DNA of 35,761 nucleotides from Thermoplasmata archaeon (GCA_021816955.1 JAKAWP010000011.1:1-35761); one strand, 5' to 3'. Shown: positions 24,254-32,968, counted from the first letter of the stretch. The notes: generated by a model from the letters alone, not told the origin. Numbers and translations are program-made.

Positions 24254-25557
24254 TCCGACTGGTCGATCCGAGAGAGGTCCGGTACGTGGCGAACGATAGC
24301 GGGGTTCTTCTCGGTCTCCAACGGATGCCGCCCTCGTCCCCGACGTTCAGCGCCACGTACCTCGCCCCGGCCGGCTACGGCTACGACCCTCCCCGATTGC
24401 ACGGACTCGCGCGAGCGGCGTCGCGGCTACTCACCGCCGGCGCTGGCCGCCGGGACCGCCGCCAATTCGCCCGGGTACTCGATGCCGCGGGGGCGACGAT
24501 CTCGAGTCGGATCGACGCGGAGGTCGTCGCGACCACGCTCTGGGGGCCGGTATGGGCCGCCGAATCGCTCGCGGAGCTCTTCGCCGACGCGCTCTTTCGA
24601 CCGCGGTTCGATCCGAAGGAGGTGGAACGGGTCCGTTCCGAACTCCACGTCGAACGGATGCGGGAAGCCACCCAGCCGAGCGCCCGGGCGGAACGGGAGC
24701 TGGCCGAGGCGATCTTTCCGCCGGGCCATCCGTACCGTCGGACCGGGGGCGGATCGGCTCGCTGCCTGGACGCCATCGGGCGGGAGGAGATCGTTCACTT
24801 CCACAGCGAGCACTTTCCCGTGGCCGGCGCCGCGCTCGTCGTCACCCTGCCGGCGGGCCGACGACTCCCGCGCGCGATCGTTCGGCGGTTTTTGCGATCC
24901 CGCCGGCTCGCCGGCCCGCGCCCGCCTCGATGGCCGCGCCGCTCGATGCCCCCGTCGAAGAAGACGGTTCGGCTCGAGGGAGGCTCCCAGGTGGAGATCC
25001 GCCTCGGGGGACCGGCGCTGCCGCGCGCCGACAAACAGTACCCCGCGCTCTTTCTCGCGAACGAGGTGCTCGGGGGTCGGCCGGCGATCGCTCGGCTCTT
25101 CCAACGAGTGCGGGAACGCCGCGGCCTCGCCTACGATGCGTCGAGCGAGCTGTGGGCCGGCCGTTGGGGGGGAAGTTGGACCGTGGCCGCCGGCACCTCG
25201 CCGGATCGATGGCCCACCACGCTCTCGCTGCTCACGGAGGAGTTGGAACGCCTGACCCAACAGGGAATCCCGGAACGCGAACTCACCGCGACCCGAGAGA
25301 GCGTGATCGGGGAGATCCCGACGGCGCTCGAAACGACCGCCGACGCCCACGCGCTCGCGGAGGAGGTCGTTCGGTTCCACCTTCCCGAAACGTTCTGGAT
25401 CGATTGGCCGAAATGCCTCAGGAGCCTCGGGAGCGAAGCCGTCCGCGTCGCCGCCGCCCAAGTCTACGGCGGCTCAGCGTTCGCTCAGGTGGTCGTCGGA
25501 CCGCTCGGGCCCGGCCATGGCCGGGCCGGCCCGCGGCCGCGCCTCGTCCGGTCGTAG
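24250..25557 (+). CDS. M16 peptidase-like partner subunit lacking the zinc motif
   Basis: A 435-residue protein with the M16 two-domain fold pattern but no HxxEH; the corresponding region reads 'HGLARAASRLLTAG'. In its C-terminal half it keeps the substrate-binding Arg and Tyr in 'RERRGLAYDASSE', plus 'FLANEVLGG' and 'GSWTVAAGTSPD'. This complements the first subunit, as in heterodimeric M16B enzymes and mitochondrial processing peptidase, where one chain binds zinc and the other completes the site. ATG at 24250 overlaps the preceding stop (ATGA), so a 1:1 complex is likely. The last 84 bp are also coding for dtdA on the other strand. Confidence 0.87.
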   Translation: MIRLVDPREVRYVANDSGVLLGLQRMPPSSPTFSATYLAPAGYGYDPPRLHGLARAASRLLTAGAGRRDRRQFARVLDAAGATISSRIDAEVVATTLWGPVWAAESLAELFADALFRPRFDPKEVERVRSELHVERMREATQPSARAERELAEAIFPPGHPYRRTGGGSARCLDAIGREEIVHFHSEHFPVAGAALVVTLPAGRRLPRAIVRRFLRSRRLAGPRPPRWPRRSMPPSKKTVRLEGGSQVEIRLGGPALPRADKQYPALFLANEVLGGRPAIARLFQRVRERRGLAYDASSELWAGRWGGSWTVAAGTSPDRWPTTLSLLTEELERLTQQGIPERELTATRESVIGEIPTALETTADAHALAEEVVRFHLPETFWIDWPKCLRSLGSEAVRVAAAQVYGGSAFAQVVVGPLGPGHGRAGPRPRLVRS

Positions 25558-26355
25558 GCGCGGGATCGGGTCCCGCTCGAACTCGATCGGCGGATCCGCC
25601 CGCTTCGCGGGAACGTAGCCTTCGGCCCCCGGGGTGCGCTCGACCGCCGCCCGAAGGCGCCGCGACGCCTCGGGCCAAGGGTCGAGCGCGTATCGGGACA
25701 ACAGGTGGCCGAACGACCAACGGCGACGACGGGCGAGATCCGTCAGCTGCGGCACGTAGTGGCCGCCTCCGACCCCGACGGCCACACGATCGCCCTGCGT
25801 CGGCTGCATCACCAACAGAAGCTGCGACAAGCGCCGGACGACCTCGGAAGACTCCGGGCGACGGAGCACCTCCTCGCCGACCTCCACGAAGAACGCGGGT
25901 ACTCCGAGCGCCGGGCCGTGGTGGGTCGCTTCGAACGTCGCCGCCAGGCCGTCGATCGCCCCGGCGACTTCGCCCAGCCCCAAGAGCGCACCGGTCATCA
26001 GCGGAGGGTTCGTCGGCACGAGGAGCTCCGGTGCGCCTCCGTACTCCGCGGTCGGTCGGGGATTGCCGAGGGGATGAACGGTGAGCGCCGGCCGACCCTC
26101 CGAGCTTCGATGGATCGACGGAAAGACGAGGGTGACCCTCTGAGCCCGGAGCTCGGCGGGAAGCCGCTCGTCCAACCGGTCGTCGTGGATGTGAGGACCG
26201 GGACGACGCACGGCCCACACCCGGTCGCCCACCGCCCGGATCGAAGCTCCGTCGACCCGGTAGTCGGTCGCGCGCCCGCCGGATAACTGTTCGCTCACGG
26301 CCCGCGCCACCGGATCCGAGTCGGCGAGGACGACTATGTACGACGGCGGCTTCAT
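25474..26355 (-). CDS. dtdA: D-aminoacyl-tRNA deacylase, archaeal type
   Basis: Removes D-amino acids wrongly charged on tRNA; this zinc-dependent DtdA/GEK1 family is unrelated to bacterial DTD. The product has 293 residues. Conserved blocks are 'LVFPSIHRSSEGRPALTVHP', 'GNPRPTAEYGG', 'FEATHHGP', 'GVPAFFVEVG' and 'VGVGGGHYVPQLTDLA', giving the His/Asp/Glu residues expected to bind zinc. The final 30 or so residues are a charged extension beyond the usual family end, and this is the part that overlaps the convergent M16 gene by 84 bp. The start is ATG at 26355. It is divergent from the solute-binding-protein gene across about 135 bp. Confidence 0.92.
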   Translation of the reverse strand: MKPPSYIVVLADSDPVARAVSEQLSGGRATDYRVDGASIRAVGDRVWAVRRPGPHIHDDRLDERLPAELRAQRVTLVFPSIHRSSEGRPALTVHPLGNPRPTAEYGGAPELLVPTNPPLMTGALLGLGEVAGAIDGLAATFEATHHGPALGVPAFFVEVGEEVLRRPESSEVVRRLSQLLLVMQPTQGDRVAVGVGGGHYVPQLTDLARRRRWSFGHLLSRYALDPWPEASRRLRAAVERTPGAEGYVPAKRADPPIEFERDPIPRLRPDEARPRAGPAMAGPERSDDHLSER

Positions 26356-26476
26356 CGGTGCGGGCGATCGACGGTGTCACGGCCCCGGACGATCGCCGAG
26401 CCAGGAGAACCCCCCCATGCTTAAGGGATGGGAGGCCGCTAGAGATTCGAACCGGTGAATCCAACGGTCCGGATCC

Positions 26477-26482
26477 AAGGAG
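26477..26482 (+). promoter_or_regulatory. Ribosome binding site deciding the start of the solute-binding protein
   Basis: AAGGAG lies eight bases before ATG 26491. It selects this ATG over the in-frame GTG at 26455, which would put 12 uncharacteristic residues before the signal peptide. Confidence 0.65.
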
Positions 26483-26490
26483 CGATCCCC

Positions 26491-29400
26491 ATGAAGGCCA
26501 TCCGAACGGCCGGCCGAACCCTCGGGACCCGGGACCGATCGCCTTCGGCCCGACTCGGCCTCTCCGTTGCGTTGGCCGTGCTCCTGATCGCCGTCGGCGC
26601 GGCGACAGCTCCACCGGGCGCGTTGGGAAGCATCGCCCCCGAGCGGGGAGCCGCGCCGTCGGCCGCGCGAATAGCCAGCGAACCATCCGGTACGCTCGCG
26701 CCGCCTCCGAACCCCGGCACGATCGGGATGGCGTATCCGCAGCTTCCGGCGACGTTCGACCCGGCCTTCTCGACCGACCCGAGCAGCCTCAGCGTCGAGA
26801 TGAACGTCTACGAAACGCTCGTCAATTTCGCTGGCAACTCCAGCAGCCCGTTCGTGCCGGATCTCGCGACCTGCGTTCCCGGCACGACCGCGTGCGCGGA
26901 GCTCTACGGCTCCTCGTTGATCGTCCCCGGCCCGACCGCCGGTTCGGCCGACTGGACGTTCGTGATCGACCCCGCGGCGAGATTCCACGATCCGGTGACC
27001 GGAGCGAGCTGGCCGGTCTTTCCGACCGACGTCCTCTTGTCGCTCGCCCGGGCCCTGGTCTATGCAGAGGCGACGCCCGCCGCCACGTGGCTCGGCGCGG
27101 CCGTCCTCGGCCCGGGCAACGCGAGCTGGGATCACGGGCTCCACTATCCGTTCAACAACACCGCGAGCTCGATCCTCTCCCATCTCCTCGTGAACGCCAC
27201 CCCGTTCTGCCCGTCGTCGGCGATCGCCGACGGGCACGGCTGCCTGACGATCGAATCCGACGGCGTCAGCGCTCCGGCGAGCGAGCTCTTGGCGATCTTG
27301 GCTGAACCGTCATTGGCGATCGTCTCTTGCGGCTGGTACTACGTGAAGGGGGCCGGGCTTCCCGGCCTACCGGGGTCGCCCGCGGTCGACGGCGATGGCC
27401 CCTGCCTCCTCCCGACCGGAGCGAACGCATCCACCGACCCGTCGTACCAGGCTTTTGTGGAGAGCCTCCCGCCGACGTATTGGGATGGGGCAGAGACCGC
27501 GGGCCTGGCCGACCCGCCCCCGCTCGTCCGGTGGGCGGCCGTCGGTTCGGGCCCGTACGAACTCGACCGCGCCTCGGTCGGCCTCGACCAGGGATACGCG
27601 CGGTTCTCGATCAATCCGGCGTACGCCGAACCGACCGGCTGCGAGTACGTCCCCGGATGCGGGCCTGAACCGAGCCGGGAGGCGCCGACCGTCAACGCGA
27701 CGTTCAGCGCCTCGACCAATCTCTCGGAGTTGATCGGCAACGTCTCCCAAGGATCGATCGACATCGCTTACGTCGGGCAGTACTCCCCTTCTGGCCTCTC
27801 TGCCTTGAATGCGGTGGCGGCGGCCGGCAATCTGTCGGGAGAGCTGGTCCCCACTCTCGAACTGACGGCCACGGTGCTCGCCCCGTGGGTCAGCGCCAAC
27901 TCGAGTTCGGCCCGACTCGACACGCCGGTGCCGTTCAACCTCCCGGCCAACGCCCTCAGCTTCATCGGATTGCGGGAATTCTTGCTCCGGGCGTTCCCGT
28001 ACGCGTCGTACTTGACCGCGCTACCGGAGTGGCAGGGAACCCCCGTGATGCGCGAATCCGGTGGCCCGGTCCCGAGGGGCGTCGCGGGGTACCTTTCCAA
28101 CCACTCGTTCGACACCTCCGACCCGGTCCAAAATTCCACTTCGGTCGGGAGCGCGGCGTGGTGGTGGAACGAGCTGACGACCGTCGGGTCGCCGTACTAC
28201 GACCCCGAACTTGCCTCGTGCACCCGGGCGAACCCCTGCTGGCTACCGCTGTTGGGGGGCGGCGACCCGGGACTGGGACCCGCGATCGGCTCCGCGCTGC
28301 CGGGCGACGCTACGTTCTCGCTCTACAATCGGTCGGTCGCGGCGCTCAGCGGGGGCCGGCTCGTTCTCGCCGCGGCGACGATCGGGCCGGGAGGAATGCT
28401 CTCGACGACTCCCTCGTCGCTCCCGGTCGCTCCGCTCGAGGCCGTGACCCTCGCCCCCGGTCTTCCGAGTCCGGTCCCGTACCTCGAGGAGAGCCTCGCC
28501 CCCCCCGCGAGCGGGGTCATCTCCCGGACGATCGCGGGGGTCTTCGGCACCGACCTAACCTCCGCGTGGGTCGGGAGCGAGTTCGACAACGGGACCGCGT
28601 GCGGACATGCGCTACCGACCGATCAGAACCTCACATACTGGGCGCAAGCGCAGTTCGTTCCCAACGCCTGCCAAGGGGTCGCGCTTCGGGTGATGCTCGC
28701 CTTCCTGCCGACCAACGGCTCGGGGTGGGCGCTCCTGAATCGTTCGGTGGAGCAGGCGATCGGAGAGGTGGCCAACGCCTTGTCGCTCTTCGTTTGGACC
28801 GGCGAGACCGAACAGCTCGTCCTCCGCTCGCCTTGGATCGAGCCGGCTTCGATCGCACCCAACCCCGAGACGACCGGAACGGGCGATGGATACTGGGCCG
28901 CGGTCCGCTACGCGCCCCGCTACCCCATCGACTTCATCGAGTCCGGTCTTCCGGCGGGGACGTCGTGGGCGGCCGCGATCAACGGAACCACCAACCGGAC
29001 CACGTCGCCCTTGGCGGTCCTCCTCGCCACCAACGGAACGTATCGGTTCGACGTGTTCGGCCCGACCGGCTACGTGGCGGAACCGGCGTCGGGAATAGTC
29101 GAAGTCGCGGGAGGAGTCGTCGAGCAAGCGGTCGAGTTCTACCCCGCCTCCGCCACGCGCACCCCAATCACGTTCGTCGAATCGGGACTGCCCGCCGGGA
29201 CGATCTGGTCCGTCACCGTCGGATCGCTCTCCTTGGAGAGCGCGACGACGACCGTCGTCTTCTACTTAACGAACGGAACGTACGATTACCGCATCGCGAA
29301 TGTGTCGGGCTTCGTGCCCGCGACGTTCGCCGGCCAATTGCAGGTGGGGCAGTCCCCGCTGGAACTCTCGGTCCCGTACCTCGTCGCTTACCTGGTGACC

Positions 29401-29784
29401 GCCACCGAGACCGGCCTTCCGATCGGATCGAACTGGACGATCAGCCTGACGTGGGAAAATGCGTCGGGTGTTCCCGAAGATGAGCGTCCGCAATGGACGA
29501 CGATCTCGGCGAGCTCGGACGGCGCGGCGACGATCCGCACGGACGCCCCGAACGGGACGTACGAGGCGAGCTTTCTCGCGCCCGGCTTCTCGGCGACCTC
29601 GCGCATGGTCGACGTGAACGGTTCGCGTCCCGCTCCGCTCACGGTCGCCTTCACGCCGGTGTCTTCGACCGCGGCCTCCGGGCTCACCGAGGCGTTCTGG
29701 GTACCGGTCGCCTCCGTCGCGGCGACGGTCTTGGCCGCCGGCGTGGTCTTGGTCGTCTACCGGCGCCGCCGACGCCGGCCGTAA
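26491..29784 (+). CDS. Family 5 extracellular solute-binding protein with three C-terminal repeats and membrane anchor
   Basis: A 1097-residue cell-surface protein. It has a basic N-terminus and signal-like segment (22-40). Residues about 75-805 form an SBP_bac_5 (peptide/nickel-type) ligand-binding domain beginning 'IGMAYPQLPATFDPAFST' with 'VYETLVNF' and 'WTFVIDPAARFHDP'. Three 'FxESGLPxGTxW' modules follow from about 811, 891 and 966. A last hydrophobic segment (about 1066-1088) ends in six consecutive Arg after Tyr, so the C-terminus is cytoplasmic. N-x-S/T sequons are frequent. It should capture oligopeptides or similar ligands, but no matching permease or ATPase genes adjoin it. The downstream ABC genes are exporter-like and on the other strand. 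Bacterial homologues are about 500-600 residues, so both the core and the C-terminus are enlarged. Confidence 0.85.
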   Translation: MKAIRTAGRTLGTRDRSPSARLGLSVALAVLLIAVGAATAPPGALGSIAPERGAAPSAARIASEPSGTLAPPPNPGTIGMAYPQLPATFDPAFSTDPSSLSVEMNVYETLVNFAGNSSSPFVPDLATCVPGTTACAELYGSSLIVPGPTAGSADWTFVIDPAARFHDPVTGASWPVFPTDVLLSLARALVYAEATPAATWLGAAVLGPGNASWDHGLHYPFNNTASSILSHLLVNATPFCPSSAIADGHGCLTIESDGVSAPASELLAILAEPSLAIVSCGWYYVKGAGLPGLPGSPAVDGDGPCLLPTGANASTDPSYQAFVESLPPTYWDGAETAGLADPPPLVRWAAVGSGPYELDRASVGLDQGYARFSINPAYAEPTGCEYVPGCGPEPSREAPTVNATFSASTNLSELIGNVSQGSIDIAYVGQYSPSGLSALNAVAAAGNLSGELVPTLELTATVLAPWVSANSSSARLDTPVPFNLPANALSFIGLREFLLRAFPYASYLTALPEWQGTPVMRESGGPVPRGVAGYLSNHSFDTSDPVQNSTSVGSAAWWWNELTTVGSPYYDPELASCTRANPCWLPLLGGGDPGLGPAIGSALPGDATFSLYNRSVAALSGGRLVLAAATIGPGGMLSTTPSSLPVAPLEAVTLAPGLPSPVPYLEESLAPPASGVISRTIAGVFGTDLTSAWVGSEFDNGTACGHALPTDQNLTYWAQAQFVPNACQGVALRVMLAFLPTNGSGWALLNRSVEQAIGEVANALSLFVWTGETEQLVLRSPWIEPASIAPNPETTGTGDGYWAAVRYAPRYPIDFIESGLPAGTSWAAAINGTTNRTTSPLAVLLATNGTYRFDVFGPTGYVAEPASGIVEVAGGVVEQAVEFYPASATRTPITFVESGLPAGTIWSVTVGSLSLESATTTVVFYLTNGTYDYRIANVSGFVPATFAGQLQVGQSPLELSVPYLVAYLVTATETGLPIGSNWTISLTWENASGVPEDERPQWTTISASSDGAATIRTDAPNGTYEASFLAPGFSATSRMVDVNGSRPAPLTVAFTPVSSTAASGLTEAFWVPVASVAATVLAAGVVLVVYRRRRRRP
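28921..29664 (+). repeat. Three tandem protein-level ESGLP repeats within the solute-binding protein
   Basis: Three diverged modules of about 75-95 codons start near 28921, 29161 and 29386. They open with 'IDFIESGLPAGTSWAA', 'ITFVESGLPAGTIWSV' and 'VTATETGLPIGSNWTI'. Each includes an 'NGTY' turn ('TNGTYRFDV', 'TNGTYDYRI', 'PNGTYEASF'). They are beta-sandwich-like stalk modules rather than DNA-level repeats. Confidence 0.75.
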
Positions 29785-30004
29785 TCGATGGGTGACGCCC
29801 CGCGGCGACGGCGAACCCTGGAGAGGCCGGCCGTCCTCGACCGGGCGGCGCCTTCGCGGGCCGGCTCGCAGCGATTCAGGAACCGAATCCGCTCCGTCTC
29901 CCGTCCGAGGGGACCGGGGAAGGTACGAGGCGCCGGCCCACGTTCGGCGGCGAACGGCAGGATAGAGGGGCTCACGCGGCGATGGGATCGTCGCCCGTTC
30001 CGAA

Positions 30005-30799
30005 CTATGCCCCCACGAGGTCGGACGTGCGGGTCTCATAGGCGACCAACCCTATGAGGAGCGCGCACCAGAGCAGGCCGACCGCGAGGGTCCCGTCCGT
30101 TCCGATCCGAACGCCCTGATACGCGGCGAACAGGATTGGGAAGAGGGAGGGGGGAGGCGCGTACGGAATCGCGTTCGCGCTCATGTTCAGGGCAAGGAGG
30201 AGCGGGTTCGCGATGAGCAGGCTTGACGCTCTACTGAGCGACAGGAGAAGCGCGGCGACGATGAAGACGAGCCAGAAGATCCCCCGGGTCGCCCATCGCG
30301 CGGACGGGGCGGATCGCACGGTGAAGATCACGAGGAAGCAGATCGCGGCCATCGCGAGGCCGGCCAAGAACAGACCGACCCCCAGGTTCACGGTGAGCGA
30401 CGAAGGGTAAACGGCGCCACGCCCTCCGGCGGCATACCCCAGGGTCGCGCCGATCGCCCCCAAGAGACTGCCGACCGCCAGAGCGATCACCACCCCCCCG
30501 AATCGGGCGAAGACGAGGCCGAATCGGGTCACGGGACGGGCGAGAGGGGCTTCCAGTAGACCGGCGAACCGGTCCTCCGCCAAGACGGAGAGCGAACACC
30601 CCCGGGCCATGCCGAGAGCGAAGATCGTCAAGACCCAAGCTGTCGCCACGGCGTTCGCGGTTCCCGGACCCCCGGCGCGCAATATGGCGTCCGAACCCCC
30701 TCCGACGTACCCCACGACGAGACCCGCGAGCAGCAGAAGGATCGAGTTCACAATGAACGAGCCGCTCGACAATGCCCGTCGCACGTCAGCGAAGTTCAC
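30005..30799 (-). CDS. ABC-2 type permease (intact exporter)
   Basis: An integral membrane protein of 264 residues with six predicted membrane spans, e.g. 'SILLLLAGLVVGYVGGG', 'GIFWLVFIVAALLLSL' and 'LLWCALLIGLVAY', and the cytoplasmic stretch 'EDRFAGLLEAPLARPVTRF' typical of ABC-2 exporter permeases. The start is GTG at 30799, forming a GTGA overlap with the ATPase gene. An in-frame ATG 150 bases upstream lies inside the ATPase and is excluded. The two form a simple two-gene exporter with no substrate clue. About 220 bp without visible features separate its end from the convergent solute-binding-protein gene. Confidence 0.85.
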   Translation of the reverse strand: MNFADVRRALSSGSFIVNSILLLLAGLVVGYVGGGSDAILRAGGPGTANAVATAWVLTIFALGMARGCSLSVLAEDRFAGLLEAPLARPVTRFGLVFARFGGVVIALAVGSLLGAIGATLGYAAGGRGAVYPSSLTVNLGVGLFLAGLAMAAICFLVIFTVRSAPSARWATRGIFWLVFIVAALLLSLSRASSLLIANPLLLALNMSANAIPYAPPPSLFPILFAAYQGVRIGTDGTLAVGLLWCALLIGLVAYETRTSDLVGA

Positions 30800-31710
30800 G
30801 TCGACATCCCGGCGGATCGGAGCAGCCCGAAGAAGAACTCTTCGAGGTGGGCCTCCTCCACGCGAAACTCCTGCAGCACGTAGCCGGCCCGGGTCATCTC
30901 GGCCGTGACCGCTTCCGGCGGGGCGCGGGGTCGTTCGAGGATGTACCACGGAGCCGACAGTTGGAGATCTCCCATCGCCCCGAGGAGCGCGGCGACGCGA
31001 TCATCGGGGTTCGCGATCCGGAGGAGGTACCGCGGAGGAAGCGAGGCGCTAATCGATTCCTTCGGCCAGACGCCGTAGAGACGTCCTTGGTGGATGAACG
31101 CGAACCGGTCGGCGACGCCCTCTAGCTCGCCCAACAGATGGGACGAGAGAAGGACCGAACGGCCTTGCCGCCGCCATTCGAGGATCAGCTCGCGGGTGAA
31201 CCGGATCCATTCGGGGTCGAGGCCGTTCAGCACCTCGTCGAGCAAGAGGTTCGGCGGATTTCCGAGCATCGCGGCCGCGATGGCGAACCGCTTCTTCATC
31301 CCTTGAGAGAGGGTCGAGAAGCGGTGGGTCGCCTGCTCTTGGAGCCCGACCCAGCGCAGAAGGCCGGCCCACTCCTCGAGCGTTCCCGCAGTTCCCCCGT
31401 AGTACCCTGCCAAGTACTCGAGAATCGACAGGAGCGAATCCCGAGGGGGAAACACCGGTATCTCGGGCACCCATCCGATCCCCCGGGACGCTGCGGCCTT
31501 GTCATGTACGATGTCGTGGCCGTCGACCTCGACCGTGCCCGACGTGGGAATCAACAGGCCGATCGCGGACCGAATCAAGGTCGTCTTGCCGGCCCCGTTG
31601 AGCCCGACTAACCCGACGATCTCTCCCGGCCCCACATCAAACGACACATCGATCAAGGCGGGGCGCTCGCTGTTCCGGTACGCCTTGCTTACGCCCCGGA
31701 ACCTCAGCAT
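30796..31710 (-). CDS. ABC transporter ATP-binding protein (intact exporter)
   Basis: A 304-residue ATPase of the CcmA/DrrA exporter type. Walker A 'GLNGAGKTT', signature 'LSQGMKKR', Walker B 'NLLLDEVLNGLDP' and the switch histidine in 'SSHLLGE' are all intact. About 80 residues after the nucleotide-binding domain ('YLLRIANPDDRVAALLGAMG' onward) resemble the DUF4162-like C-terminal domain of drug/antibiotic exporters. The start is ATG at 31710 ('MLRFRGVSKAYR'); an upstream in-frame ATG at 31788 would add 26 residues atypical for the family. It overlaps the permease by 4 bp. Confidence 0.92.
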   Translation of the reverse strand: MLRFRGVSKAYRNSERPALIDVSFDVGPGEIVGLVGLNGAGKTTLIRSAIGLLIPTSGTVEVDGHDIVHDKAAASRGIGWVPEIPVFPPRDSLLSILEYLAGYYGGTAGTLEEWAGLLRWVGLQEQATHRFSTLSQGMKKRFAIAAAMLGNPPNLLLDEVLNGLDPEWIRFTRELILEWRRQGRSVLLSSHLLGELEGVADRFAFIHQGRLYGVWPKESISASLPPRYLLRIANPDDRVAALLGAMGDLQLSAPWYILERPRAPPEAVTAEMTRAGYVLQEFRVEEAHLEEFFFGLLRSAGMST

Positions 31711-31858
31711 GCAAACAGAAGTACCGCAGGGGCTCCCAAGCCAAATACCTACGCTTCGCGGCGACGGGGCCGTTCGGTGTTCCTTCATCGGGCTTCGGAC
31801 CTATTACAAAATCTCATGTCCCCCGGGCCCGGTCCTGGGGAGTCCGGCGGATCGCACG

Positions 31859-32544
31859 TTGCCTTCGCTAACCCTCGTTACCCTTCGAAGGGGCGCCCAG
31901 ATCGGCCGGTTCTACTTAGCGATCGGGGTGATTGTCTCGCTATTCCTGACCGTCGCCCTGCTCCGGACGGGGCACGGAACGACCGAATTCGATGCGGTCT
32001 TTCCGGTAGACGTCCCCCTCTTCGCATCTCTCGGAGCGATAGGCGGACTGATGCGGCTTGTCGGAGACCGATCGAAGGGGGTGCTCGAATACTTCATCGC
32101 CTACGGCGTACGACCTCGGGCCCTGTTCGTCAACAGGCTCCTGGTTACGGCGGTGCTCACCACCGTGGTGCTGCGAAGTTCTCTCGCGGTCGGGTTGGGA
32201 GGATACCTCGCCGCGGGCAACGCGATCTCGGCGGACCTGGAGGACGCCATCTTGGGCTACACGATTCCGATGGCGTACGCGAGCGCCTTGTTCGCCTCGA
32301 TCCGGGGCATCATTTGGTCCGCGCTCTCGACGCGCCGGGCCGAGCTGAACTCGCCGGTCGGCCTTGCCCCCCTACTCGGCGTGGCCCCCCTATCCTAGTC
32401 TTGATCGTCGCCGAGGGAGCCAACCGATCCGCGTACCACGACGTGATGGTGGGAACGGCGCTGGGATTCCTAGCGCTGGTCACCCGGCTCTTGGTCGCCT
32501 CGAGCCGCCTCATCGATCAAGAACGATACCTATCTCCGATGTGA
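31859..32544 (+). pseudogene. ABC-2 type permease gene broken by a frameshift
   Basis: From a TTG at 31859 ('LPSLTLVTLRRGAQIGRF') the frame encodes a membrane protein with hydrophobic spans and an ABC-2-like loop ('VGDRSKGVLEYFIAYGVRPR'), then stops at TAG 32396-32398. The expected last span and tail continue in the next frame ('PILVLIVAEGANRSAYHDV' to the TGA at 32542-32544). The two parts join at a run of six C (32385-32390); one extra C would restore a protein of about 229 residues. It is followed by a damaged ATPase gene, so decay is the likeliest reading; a sequencing error or programmed slippage is possible. The start is weak and could lie further upstream. Confidence 0.65.
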
Positions 32545-32557
32545 AGGCGGTCTCATC

Positions 32558-32968
32558 ATGACAGTTATGCCGGCGGTCCTCGACTCATCGTCGCCGCCCG
32601 TGGTGGGCTGCCCCGATCTGAGTTCTGGCTACCGGGGAAGGCGTGCCCTCGAAGGCCTCGCTTTCGAACTCCGCGAGCCCGCCGTCTATGTCGTCCTCGG
32701 CCCAAACGGCGTGGGGACGACCAGGCTCTTCCGCACGCTCGCGGGGAAACTCTGACCACAGGGCGGCTCGGTCTTGATTGAGGAGCTAGCCGTCGAGGAC
32801 CAGCGAACACGGGACCGACTGCACTTTCTCTCCGACTGGGACGGCCTTCCTGACGACTTTCGGGTCCAGGAGACGCTCCGGCTTTACGGCGCGGTAGAAG
32901 GGGCGGACGCGACGGATGTGGAGCGGGTCCTCCGGTTGTTCGAGATCGAACCGCTCCGAGGGAGATGA
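32558..32968 (+). pseudogene. Truncated and interrupted ABC transporter ATPase gene
   Basis: ATG 32558 opens a typical ABC ATPase N-terminus ('LSSGYRGRRALEGLAFELRE'). Walker A reads 'GPNGVGTTR', with Thr in place of the essential Lys. A TGA at 32753-32755 interrupts the frame exactly where homologues read through 'LAG..-PQGGSVLI'. The same frame continues to 'RLHFLSDWDGLPDDFRVQE' and 'VERVLRLFEIEPLRGR', and ends at TGA 32966-32968 before any signature motif or Walker B. Three independent defects make this a decayed gene. It follows the frameshifted permease by 13 bp, so a whole exporter operon has been lost. Confidence 0.8.

Noticed and set aside
26441-26470. Sequence GATTCGAACC resembling a reverse-strand tRNA T-arm
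   Set aside because: On the minus strand only the closing G-C pair of the T-stem forms; the other stem pairs and the acceptor and anticodon arms are missing.
29867-29893. GATTC-7 nt-GAATC hairpin that could mimic a tRNA arm
   Set aside because: The loop lacks the T33 of an anticodon loop and the TTC of a T-loop, and no further arms can be folded around it.
32753-32755. In-frame TGA in the ATPase remnant as possible selenocysteine recoding
   Set aside because: No selenoprotein context, the P-loop Lys is also lost and the gene is truncated, so decay explains it better.
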